From the NCBI RefSeq assembly GCF_002741945.1, contig NZ_MDVN01000003.1, positions 124,001 through 188,000 on the forward strand: DNA of 64,000 nucleotides, written 5' to 3'. How positions within the stretch are numbered: position 1 is the first letter of the stretch; each line of letters begins with the position of its first letter. The stretch is from Gaetbulibacter sp. 4G1 (GTDB lineage Bacteria > Bacteroidota > Bacteroidia > Flavobacteriales > Flavobacteriaceae). This document shows, piece by piece, positions 56,903-64,000 of the stretch. Under the pieces are notes generated by a model. The model saw only the letters and a program-made list of their open reading frames with translations, was not told the DNA's origin and made no database searches. A program made the position numbers and the translations under genes.

Positions 56903-59284
56903 ATGATTAGAAATTATTTTAAAATCGCGTGGCGAAACCTAATTAAAAACAAAGGATTTTCTGCTATAAATATTGGTGGATTGTCTGTTGGATTAACGGT
57001 TTCTATAATTATTTCAATTTATGTATTTAATGAGTATAGTTATGATAATTTCCATGAAAACTATGACAAATTATACCGAGTACTTCGAATAGGAGGAATA
57101 AATGACGATAAATATTTAATTGGTGTTACTAGTGGTCCTTTTGGTCCAGCATTAGAAAATGATTTTTCAGAAAGTATAGAAAATACAGTTAGGGTAATGC
57201 CAAATGATGGTTTGGTAACTTATAAGAATAATTCCTTTTATGAAAAGAAAGTATATCTAGCTGATTCAAACTTTTTCGAAATCTTTTCATTCCCCTTAAA
57301 AGAAGGTGTTAAAGAATCAGCTTTAGAAAAGCCTAATTCTGTTGTTTTAACCCAAGAAATGGCTGCCAAGTATTTTGGCGATGAAGACCCAATGGGTAAA
57401 ACATTACAATTAGATGATAATTTTGAGCTAACGGTTACAGGTATAATGGAGGATTTGCCAACAAACTCTCATTTAGATTTCGATTTTATTGTGCCTATAG
57501 CTATTATAAAAAACTATGAATGGTTTAATGATTGGTGGAATAATTCTATGCTCACTTATGCTTTGATTGATTCTCGAAAAGAAGCAAAATATGTAGAAAG
57601 TAACCTTACAGGATTTATGGATAAATATTTTGCTGAAGATTTTAAGAAAAATGATAGCAGAATTGATTTAACATTACAACCCTTTTCTGAAGTGTATTTT
57701 AATAATAAAGTGCGTTATGACCGAATTACAACAGGAGATAACACTGTCGTAAAAATGTTTTTAATCATTGCCATCTTTATTTTATTAATTGCATCAATAA
57801 ACTTTACAAATTTAACAACAGCTCGCTCAAATAGGAGAGCAAGAGAAATTGGTGTTCGTAAGGTTCTAGGGGCAATTCGTTCAAAACTTATTTGGCAATT
57901 TTTTGTAGAGTCCCTTTTGCTAACTTCTATTTCAATTCTTATTGCAATTGTATTAGTATTATCGATTTTACCAATTTTTAATAGCTATTTTGATTTACAA
58001 TTAAGCATTAACTTTTTAATGCCTAAAGTTATTTTAATGCTAGTAGCTTTTTTGCTTATAGTAACTTTAATTGCTGGGAGTTATCCTGCTTTGTTGCTGT
58101 CTTCTTTTCGGCCAGTTAAAGTTTTAAAAAGTAGTTTGTCAAAATCATCTTCTAGTATTTTTATAAGAAAAGGGCTAGTTGTTTTTCAGTTTTCTGTCTC
58201 GTTTTTTTTAATTGCTGGAACCCTATTGATTTCTAATCAACTTGATTTTATGCAAAGTAAAGACAAAGGGTTTGATGATGAAAGTGTGGTTTTGGTAAGA
58301 ATGAATAATTCTGATATACAAAGAAACGCTATAGCATTTAAAAACCGTTTAAAGGCAGAGCCAAATATTATTAGTCTAACAACAACATCTGGTGCTCCAG
58401 GAGGATTTCATGATACATATTCACATACTGTAGAGCAAGTAGATGGAAGTATAAGATTGCGAACTGTATTTGCAGATGTTGATTATACTAAAACTTTTGG
58501 GTTACAGATAGTGTCGGGGAGAGACTTTTCTAAAGATTTTGGTACAGATGAAACACATGCAGTTTTGATAAATGAAACTTCGGCTAAAAATTTAGGCTGG
58601 ACTAACGAAGAGGCTATAGGAAAAAACATTGTTAATACAATGATTGAAGGTTATGGAACAAGAAAAGTTGTTGGCGTTGTAAAAGACTATCATTTTTCAT
58701 CGCTTAAAGATAAAATAGATCCGCTTATAATTACTGCTGACCCTTTTTCTTGGTTGTTGGCAATTAAAGTGAATGCGGCTAATATAAAACAAGCCATTGC
58801 TCAAATTGAAACCCAATGGAAAATAATTGCTCCAAATTATCCTTTTGAGTATACTTTTTTAGACACAAATCTGGACAAACTCTATAAAAAAGAACAACAA
58901 GAGTCTCAACTGTTTATTATTTTTTCGATTCTTTCAATTTTAATAGCTTGCCTGGGAAGCTTTGCTTTAGCGGCATATTCAGCAGAAGAACGAACAAAAG
59001 AAGTTGGTGTTCGTAAAATCTTAGGTTCATCTGTATTTGCTATATTCTTATTGCTAACAAAAGATTTTGTTAAAATAGTGTTTTTAGCAATAGTTATTAC
59101 CTCACCTTTCGCCTATTACTTTATGAATAAATGGCTTCAAAATTTTGCTTATCAAGTTGGAGTAAACACTAGCATATTTATAACAGCTGCGTTCGTTACA
59201 GTTTTTATGGTTTTGGTTACAGTAAGTTGGCAATCTATAAAAGCTAGTAGAAATAACCCTATTGATAGCCTGCGGTATGAGTAA
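56903..59284 (+). CDS. MacB/FtsX-type ABC permease 6
   Basis: 793 residues. Start MIRNYFKIAWRNLIKNKGFSAINIGG; motif DLPTNSHLDFDFIVP; coupling motifs AREIGVRKVLGA and TKEVGVRKILGSS; divergent tail NPIDSLRYE. It is the last permease, 38 bases before the second ATPase, and so is the best candidate partner for that ATPase. Confidence 0.93.
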   Translation: MIRNYFKIAWRNLIKNKGFSAINIGGLSVGLTVSIIISIYVFNEYSYDNFHENYDKLYRVLRIGGINDDKYLIGVTSGPFGPALENDFSESIENTVRVMPNDGLVTYKNNSFYEKKVYLADSNFFEIFSFPLKEGVKESALEKPNSVVLTQEMAAKYFGDEDPMGKTLQLDDNFELTVTGIMEDLPTNSHLDFDFIVPIAIIKNYEWFNDWWNNSMLTYALIDSRKEAKYVESNLTGFMDKYFAEDFKKNDSRIDLTLQPFSEVYFNNKVRYDRITTGDNTVVKMFLIIAIFILLIASINFTNLTTARSNRRAREIGVRKVLGAIRSKLIWQFFVESLLLTSISILIAIVLVLSILPIFNSYFDLQLSINFLMPKVILMLVAFLLIVTLIAGSYPALLLSSFRPVKVLKSSLSKSSSSIFIRKGLVVFQFSVSFFLIAGTLLISNQLDFMQSKDKGFDDESVVLVRMNNSDIQRNAIAFKNRLKAEPNIISLTTTSGAPGGFHDTYSHTVEQVDGSIRLRTVFADVDYTKTFGLQIVSGRDFSKDFGTDETHAVLINETSAKNLGWTNEEAIGKNIVNTMIEGYGTRKVVGVVKDYHFSSLKDKIDPLIITADPFSWLLAIKVNAANIKQAIAQIETQWKIIAPNYPFEYTFLDTNLDKLYKKEQQESQLFIIFSILSILIACLGSFALAAYSAEERTKEVGVRKILGSSVFAIFLLLTKDFVKIVFLAIVITSPFAYYFMNKWLQNFAYQVGVNTSIFITAAFVTVFMVLVTVSWQSIKASRNNPIDSLRYE

Positions 59285-59322
59285 TTAAGATAAAAATAAA
59301 AGTTTAAAAAAATAAAGACAAT

Positions 59323-59985
59323 ATGTTACTAGAAATTAAAGACTTATTTAAATGGGTAAACTCAGGAGGGAATAGAATTTTCTTATTAAATGATATCGAG
59401 TTAACTATAAATGAAGGTGATTTTATTTCCATTATGGGACCCTCTGGATCAGGCAAAACAACCTTGTTAAATATTATAGGTATGCTTGATGACTTTAACG
59501 AAGGAGAGTATAATTTCTTAAATGAACCTGTGCATACTTTAAAAGAGAAGTACAGAGCAAATTTATATAAAGAATATATAGGTTTTGTGTTTCAATCTTA
59601 TCATTTGATAGATGAGTTAACTGTTTATGAAAATATAGAAACACCATTACTTTATAAAAATTATAAATCGTCAGAACGTAAATCTTTGGTTGCAGATATG
59701 TTAGATCGATTTAATATTGTTGGGAAAAAAGACTTGTTTCCATCGCAATTAAGCGGCGGACAACAACAAATTGTTGGTATTGCAAGAGCCCTTATTTCCA
59801 ACCCTAAACTTATTCTTGCTGATGAACCAACAGGAAATCTCAACTCAAAACAAGGAGAAGAAATCATGAACCTATTTAAGCAATTAAATAATGACGGAGT
59901 TACTATAATCCAAGTTACTCATTCTGAAAAAAATGCAACATATGGTTCGAGAATAATTAATTTATTAGATGGAATGATAGTGTAA
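59323..59985 (+). CDS. ABC transporter ATP-binding protein, second copy with altered motifs
   Basis: 220 residues. Walker A GPSGSGKTT (39-47) and Walker B LILADE (163-168) are intact and the H-switch is present (VTHSEKNA). Two changes stand out from the first ATPase: the residue after LSGGQQQ is Ile150 rather than Arg, and the D-loop reads GNLN (Asn174) instead of GNLD. It may hydrolyse ATP poorly or act as the degenerate half of a heterodimer with the first ATPase (inference). It starts with MLLEIKDLFKWVNSGGN, a slightly diverged A-loop area. Confidence 0.93.
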   Translation: MLLEIKDLFKWVNSGGNRIFLLNDIELTINEGDFISIMGPSGSGKTTLLNIIGMLDDFNEGEYNFLNEPVHTLKEKYRANLYKEYIGFVFQSYHLIDELTVYENIETPLLYKNYKSSERKSLVADMLDRFNIVGKKDLFPSQLSGGQQQIVGIARALISNPKLILADEPTGNLNSKQGEEIMNLFKQLNNDGVTIIQVTHSEKNATYGSRIINLLDGMIV

Positions 59986-59994
59986 TGAAATTAA

Positions 59995-60341
59995 GTAATA
60001 AATCCTTTTAAAACCTCAAGGATAGAACAAATAATTAAGTATAGTGAGCTTAAAAAAGTAATAAATAATAAAAATAGAGGAAGCCAATGTATTATAAATA
60101 ACATTGTAGTGTGTATGTATGATCCAAAAGAGGATAAGCCAGTACCAGATAAACTAGATACGTTTAGTGAAGATGTTTATGTTTTAAATGAAAAAGGGCT
60201 TAATGGGTTAGCTTGTTTTGTTATAAGAGTAATCGATGGAAGTTTCATACGGAAATGAAGGAGGATTATAATAATACTGAATTAAATATTAAATGGTGGT
60301 GGTATTACCCGCCAGTTAAAGTATCAGATATAGACCGGTGA
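59995..60341 (+). pseudogene. Frameshifted remnant of an unrecognised gene
   Basis: Between ATPase 2 and tolC there is no intact gene, but coding-like sequence exists in two frames. One frame is open from 59995 to a stop at 60256-60258, with an ATG only at 60115 (MYDPKEDKPVPDKLDTFSED). The frame two bases along continues MKEDYNNTELNIKWWWYYPP (60255-60341) up to a stop 1 base before tolC. A single indel near 60235-60255 would join them. No start codon suits the first part, so the 5' end also looks lost. Family not recognised. Confidence 0.55.
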
Positions 60342-60360
60342 TATGTTTTTAAATACTAAA

Positions 60361-61797
60361 ATGAAAATGAAGAATAAAAAAATAGTTGCAGTAATAGTTT
60401 TACTAAATATCTTTTATAGTATAGGGTTTGCTCAAAACACTGAACAATCTAAGTTTACTTTAAATGATTGTATTTTATTGGCATTAGAAAATAACAATGA
60501 CTTAAAAAGTTCTAAGCTCCAAACAAAATCATCTTCCATCAATTATAAACAATCTATAAATGAATTGCTCCCTAGCCTTAATGTAAATTATAATATTGGA
60601 GTTAATGATGGTAGAAGTATAGATCCTTTTACAAATAGTTATAGCAATCAAGAACTTACATTTTCAACGCTAGGTGTAAATTTAAATGCCACTGTTTTTA
60701 ATGGATTTAGAGTTTTAAATAGTATTAAACAGAGTAAGTTTAATATGAAAGCTTCAGAAATGGAATTGGAAGAAGCTAAGCAAAATTTAGTTTTACAAGT
60801 TACCATTGGATATATTCAAATATTAAATAGTAGAGATTTGTTAGACCTTTCTAAATCTAGATTAACAACCACAGAAGCTCAATTAAAAAGGTTGAAGACA
60901 CATTATGATGAAGGTGTTGGAAATCCTGTTGATTATACCGATATGCAAGGACAATATGCAACAGATAAGATAAATATTGTTGATGCACAAAACAATTTGG
61001 AAGCTGCAGTTTTAGATTTTATAACCTTATTAAATTTGGAATCAGATTCTGATAAAGATTTTGAGAATATTTCAGGCTTAATAGCTTCTGATAAGTATGA
61101 GTTTTCTGCAAACGATGTTTATAATGATGCATTACAAAACCTAGCAACATTTAAATCAAAACAGTTTCGAATTGATGCCGCCGATAGTGGTATTAAAGTG
61201 GCACGTTCCAGTTATTATCCTGAAATATCATTTTTTGGTCAGTTAAATACAAATTATTCTAGTGCCGCAGAGATTTTTACTGAAACAGGAAGCAGTATTA
61301 TAGAGACAGGTGATTATGTAACTGTTGCTAATCAAAATTATCCGGTACTTCAAAATCAAAAGCAATTTTCTGGAAGCAAAATTAGTTATGAAGACCAATT
61401 TGATAATAATCTTAATTCTGTTGTTGGAGTTTCAGTAAGAGTCCCTTTATTTAATGGTTTCAGAGCAAAAAATTCAGTGCAATTGCAAAAAATAGAATTT
61501 GAAGAGTCTAAGTTAGAACTGGAAAACACAAAATTGCTTTTTAAACAATCTATAGAACAAGCTTATAATAATATGGAATCGGCATTTAATAGATATCATA
61601 TTTTATTAGAACAAGTTATCGCATTTGAAGAATCATACCGAATAAACGAAGTTAGGTTTAATAATGGTGTATCAAACATTGTAGAATATATAAGTAGTAA
61701 AAACAATATGGATGGCGCTAAAATTAACTTGAATAAAGCTAAGTATGAGTACTTATTGCGCGTTAAAATTTTAGACTATTACAGAGGGGTGAACTAG
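60361..61797 (+). CDS. TolC family outer membrane efflux protein
   Basis: About 478 residues from the ATG at 60361 (MKMKNKKIVAVIVLLN, signal peptide ending GFAQ); in-frame ATGs at 60343 and 60367 are alternatives. Two OEP repeats are visible: FTLNDCILLALENNNDLKSSK..., LVLQVTIGYIQILNSRDLL in the first, and VSVRVPLFNGFRAKNSVQ with SIEQAYNNMESAFNRY in the second. It forms the trimeric outer-membrane duct for the adaptor and ABC permeases upstream. It is separated from them by the gene remnant. Confidence 0.94.
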   Translation: MKMKNKKIVAVIVLLNIFYSIGFAQNTEQSKFTLNDCILLALENNNDLKSSKLQTKSSSINYKQSINELLPSLNVNYNIGVNDGRSIDPFTNSYSNQELTFSTLGVNLNATVFNGFRVLNSIKQSKFNMKASEMELEEAKQNLVLQVTIGYIQILNSRDLLDLSKSRLTTTEAQLKRLKTHYDEGVGNPVDYTDMQGQYATDKINIVDAQNNLEAAVLDFITLLNLESDSDKDFENISGLIASDKYEFSANDVYNDALQNLATFKSKQFRIDAADSGIKVARSSYYPEISFFGQLNTNYSSAAEIFTETGSSIIETGDYVTVANQNYPVLQNQKQFSGSKISYEDQFDNNLNSVVGVSVRVPLFNGFRAKNSVQLQKIEFEESKLELENTKLLFKQSIEQAYNNMESAFNRYHILLEQVIAFEESYRINEVRFNNGVSNIVEYISSKNNMDGAKINLNKAKYEYLLRVKILDYYRGVN

Positions 61798-61861
61798 TTA
61801 AATTATTGATATTTAGTGAAATATAAATACTGTTTTTTTATCGTTAACACTTTTTAAGCAT

Positions 61862-61890
61862 AAAAAAAACCACCTAATCGGTGGTTTTTT
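61862..61890. terminator. Bidirectional rho-independent terminator
   Basis: Stem accacc (61869-61874) with ggtggt (61880-61885), extended by A/T pairing on both sides, five-base loop. It lies between convergent tolC and the small lipoprotein gene and serves both. Confidence 0.9.
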
Positions 61891-61907
61891 ATAAATTTTA
61901 ATGGTTT

Positions 61908-62243
61908 TTAGTTACCACCAGTTGCTTCTTTTAACTTGTCTTTTGCAGCATCAGCAGCATCATCCACAGCATCAGCAGCAGCATCAACAGCTTTATCAGC
62001 AGCTTCACCAGCAGCATCAACAGCTTTGTCTACAGCTTCACCAGCAGCATCAACTGCTCCTTCAACAGCATCGCCAGCAGCTTCAGCAGCTTCTTCAACA
62101 GCATCACCAGCAGCTTCAGCAGCTTCTTCCGTTGCTTCAACAGCATTTTCTACAGCATCTTCAGATTTTTTTGTATCTCTACAAGACGTAAATGATAAGC
62201 CTAATACTAATAATAAAGCAGTACTTAATAATAATTTTTTCAT
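61908..62243 (-). CDS. Ala-rich 11-residue-repeat lipoprotein (LEA-like)
   Basis: 111 residues. Signal with lipobox SFTSC (lipidated Cys21). The mature part is almost wholly an 11-residue repeat (EEAAEAAGDAV, GAVDAAGEAVD, KAVDAAGEAAD and similar, about seven copies), which predicts one long amphipathic helix with Ala faces and alternating acidic and lysine positions, as in LEA group 3 or apolipoprotein-like proteins. Ends EATGGN. Function unknown; envelope or membrane-surface protection is plausible. Plus-strand ORFs in this region are shadows of the repeat. Confidence 0.85.
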   Translation of the reverse strand: MKKLLLSTALLLVLGLSFTSCRDTKKSEDAVENAVEATEEAAEAAGDAVEEAAEAAGDAVEGAVDAAGEAVDKAVDAAGEAADKAVDAAADAVDDAADAAKDKLKEATGGN

Positions 62244-62356
62244 CGGTTTTTGTTTTAGTGTTAATTTTTTAAATATCTAGATTACGAATTTAATAACTTC
62301 ATGTTAAAATTTGCTATAATTATGTTAATTTTTTAACATTTGCTATCAAAATCATC

Positions 62357-63619
62357 TTATATACGTAAATAATCGAGTATTTGGATGACTGCTCCTTCGT
62401 TTTTTTTGATGTAATTTGAATTTTTCTTACCAGAATTTACTCTTTTGCTCTCATTTTTAATGAGTTCATTTAAAATTGTATTAAACTCTTTTTGATTAGA
62501 AACTGAAAACATACCATTATTGTCAATCATAGATTTAGCTTCAGGAAATTTTGAATGATTATTTCCAATAATAATAGGAATACCAAAAATTGCAGGCTCT
62601 AATGTATTGTGTAGACCTGTGTTACCCATAGCGCCCCCTACATAAGCTATGTCAGCATAGCTGTAAACTTTAGATAAAATGCCTATAGTGTCAACAATAA
62701 AAACTTGAGCGCTAGAAAGTTTTTGATTCTCTTTATTAGAAAATAATATAGTTTTAGTATTAATTTTTTCTTCCAGAAGTTTAATTTGTGCAGGCTTTAT
62801 GTTATGTGGAGCAATAATAAATTTGATGTTCTTTGAGGCTTCAGAATTAATAAAATTTATAAATAGGTTTTCATCTTCTGGCCATGAACTGCCAGCAACT
62901 ATACAGAGTTTGTTGTTTTTAAATTCTTCAATAAAGCTTAAATTATTATTTGTGTTTAGTTGATTTGAAACACGATCAAAACGAGTGTCTCCAGAAACAG
63001 TTACATTATTATAATTTATAGATTTAAGTAATGTTTTACTAGTTTCATTTTGAGTAAAAATATGCTCAAACGAAAATAAGGCATTACGCAATGTTTTTCC
63101 ATATAACTTAAAAAAGGGTTGATTTTCTCTAAATGCTGCCGAAATTAAAATGGCCCGTAAGCCTCTTAGCTTTAGTTCATTTAAAAAATTAGGCCAAATA
63201 TCATATTTAACAAAAATAGTTAGCTCAGGTTTGATAATATTAAAAAAGGTTTTTGCATTCTTTTTTGTGTCTAACGGCAAATAAATAACAACATCAGCAA
63301 TAGGAGAATCTTTACGAATTTGGTAACCCGAAGGAGAAAAAAAAGAGAGTATAATTTTATGCTTTTTGTAATGTTTTCTTAAGGCTTGAAAAACAGGGAG
63401 GCCTTGTTCGTACTCACCTAAAGAGGCGCAGTGGAACCAAAGAGTTTTGTCTTGTTTGTTAAGGTTGCTTTTTAAAATATTAAAAGCCTTAGAACGCCCA
63501 ATAATACCTAGTTTGATTTTTTTGTTGAATGGTGCAACACATTTTAGACCTAAATGTGTTAAATAAATTAATAAATTATAAATTAAACTCAATTTTATTT
63601 CTTTAATGCTAAAATACAT
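62357..63619 (-). CDS. waaA: 3-deoxy-D-manno-octulosonic acid transferase
   Basis: Adds Kdo to lipid A. 420 residues, family length. N-terminal membrane anchor (LIYNLLIYLTHLGL), WFHCASLGEYEQGLPVFQAL motif with the catalytic Glu, VIYLPLDTKKNAKTFF, FVKYDIWPNFLNEL, VAGSSWPEDE, and the nucleotide-binding YVGGAMGNTGLHNTLEPAIFG split across the C-terminal domain. It is divergent from the DegT gene, a typical start of an envelope sugar region. Confidence 0.95.
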   Translation of the reverse strand: MYFSIKEIKLSLIYNLLIYLTHLGLKCVAPFNKKIKLGIIGRSKAFNILKSNLNKQDKTLWFHCASLGEYEQGLPVFQALRKHYKKHKIILSFFSPSGYQIRKDSPIADVVIYLPLDTKKNAKTFFNIIKPELTIFVKYDIWPNFLNELKLRGLRAILISAAFRENQPFFKLYGKTLRNALFSFEHIFTQNETSKTLLKSINYNNVTVSGDTRFDRVSNQLNTNNNLSFIEEFKNNKLCIVAGSSWPEDENLFINFINSEASKNIKFIIAPHNIKPAQIKLLEEKINTKTILFSNKENQKLSSAQVFIVDTIGILSKVYSYADIAYVGGAMGNTGLHNTLEPAIFGIPIIIGNNHSKFPEAKSMIDNNGMFSVSNQKEFNTILNELIKNESKRVNSGKKNSNYIKKNEGAVIQILDYLRI

Positions 63620-63637
63620 TTCTTTAAAATAAATTCA

Positions 63638-63668
63638 TTGGTTAGCGTATATGAATTTTGTAATTTCG
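63638..63668 (+). promoter_or_regulatory. Possible promoter of the DegT-family gene
   Basis: TTG at 63638-63640 and TAatTTCG at 63661-63668 with a 20-base spacer fit the Bacteroidota consensus apart from one base in the -7 element. The ATG follows 84 bases later. Confidence 0.4.
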
Positions 63669-63752
63669 CTACATTAAAACTCATTATTGAGTATTCATTA
63701 AAATAAAGCTTGTTTGTTTTCTTAAGTAGAAACAGGTTGTAAATTTTTTTAG

Positions 63753-64000
63753 ATGAAGAAAATTCAAATGGTAGACCTAAAAGGTCAATACAATCAAATA
63801 AAAGATACAGTAAACCCTTCGATTCAAGAAGTTATTGAAACCACGTCATTTATAAATGGACCAAAAGTTCATGAGTTTCAGAGGAATTTAGAGCAGTATT
63901 TAGATGTAAAACATGTTATTCCATGTGCAAATGGCACCGATGCGTTACAAATTGCAATGATGGGCTTAGGATTAAAGCCTGGTGACGAAGTTATTACTGC
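63753..64000 (+). CDS. DegT/DnrJ/EryC1/StrS family aminotransferase (5' part)
   Basis: The gene starts at the ATG at 63753 and runs off the window after 82 codons. The visible N-terminus MKKIQMVDLKGQYNQIKD, FINGPKVHEFQ, YLDVKHVIPCANGTDALQIA and LKPGDEVIT is typical of PLP-dependent sugar aminotransferases that act on nucleotide-linked keto-sugars, often WbpE/WlbC-like. The PLP lysine lies beyond the window edge. It suggests a surface polysaccharide or protein-glycan pathway beginning here. Confidence 0.9.
   Translation, partial: MKKIQMVDLKGQYNQIKDTVNPSIQEVIETTSFINGPKVHEFQRNLEQYLDVKHVIPCANGTDALQIAMMGLGLKPGDEVIT

Noticed and set aside
61901-62280. Plus-strand Gln/His-rich and Ala/Ser-rich ORFs
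   Set aside because: They are frame shadows of the 11-residue-repeat lipoprotein on the minus strand, which has a signal peptide, lipobox and flanking terminator.

Overview
The window is AT-rich chromosomal DNA from a member of the Flavobacteriaceae (Bacteroidota). The evidence is: a type IX secretion (T9SS) type-B sorting domain next to a PorP/SprF protein; paired OmpH/Skp genes beside bamA, uppS and a DUF6089 protein; the folK-deoxynucleoside kinase fusion; promoters of the TTG / TAnnTTTG type; and almost no Shine-Dalgarno signals. The genus cannot be fixed from the sequence alone.

Layout. 1-5.1 kb: a large T9SS-secreted repeat protein and its PorP/SprF partner, closed by a bidirectional terminator. 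5.1-10.2 kb: a VWA lipoprotein, a SIMPL protein, and a LytS-like kinase with its LytTR regulator. 10.3-19.2 kb: gamma carbonic anhydrase, then a mostly minus-strand envelope block (murI, two OmpH/Skp chaperones, bamA, uppS, DUF6089, nadK, CBS protein). 19.3-24.8 kb: pdxJ, a hydrolase, a small membrane protein, then tig-clpP-clpX. 25-36.8 kb: OmpA/PD40 protein, GH3-family protein, DUF2797, LysE, rpsU, AsmA, a queuosine-precursor transporter, folK-dNK, a small membrane-anchored ACP-like protein beside a structured repeat element, and two methyltransferases. 37-39.9 kb: mutS and tRNA-Gly/tRNA-Leu.

39.9-61.8 kb is the most distinctive region. A short-looped sensor kinase and a sigma-54 activator diverge from a transport locus: HlyD-type adaptor, ABC ATPase, six tandem ~800-residue MacB/FtsX permeases, a second and partly degenerate ABC ATPase, a frameshifted gene remnant and a TolC outer-membrane channel. 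The permeases are clearly paralogous. Three of them share an exact 20-base stretch near the start codon, and most keep the same C-terminal tail, which suggests expansion by tandem duplication. Together the genes look like an inducible tripartite export or envelope-defence system with many permeases served by few ATPases.

61.8-64 kb: a lipoprotein built of 11-residue Ala-rich repeats, the Kdo transferase waaA/kdtA, and the start of a DegT-family sugar aminotransferase gene that runs off the window. No CRISPR array, rRNA, IS element or prophage was seen.
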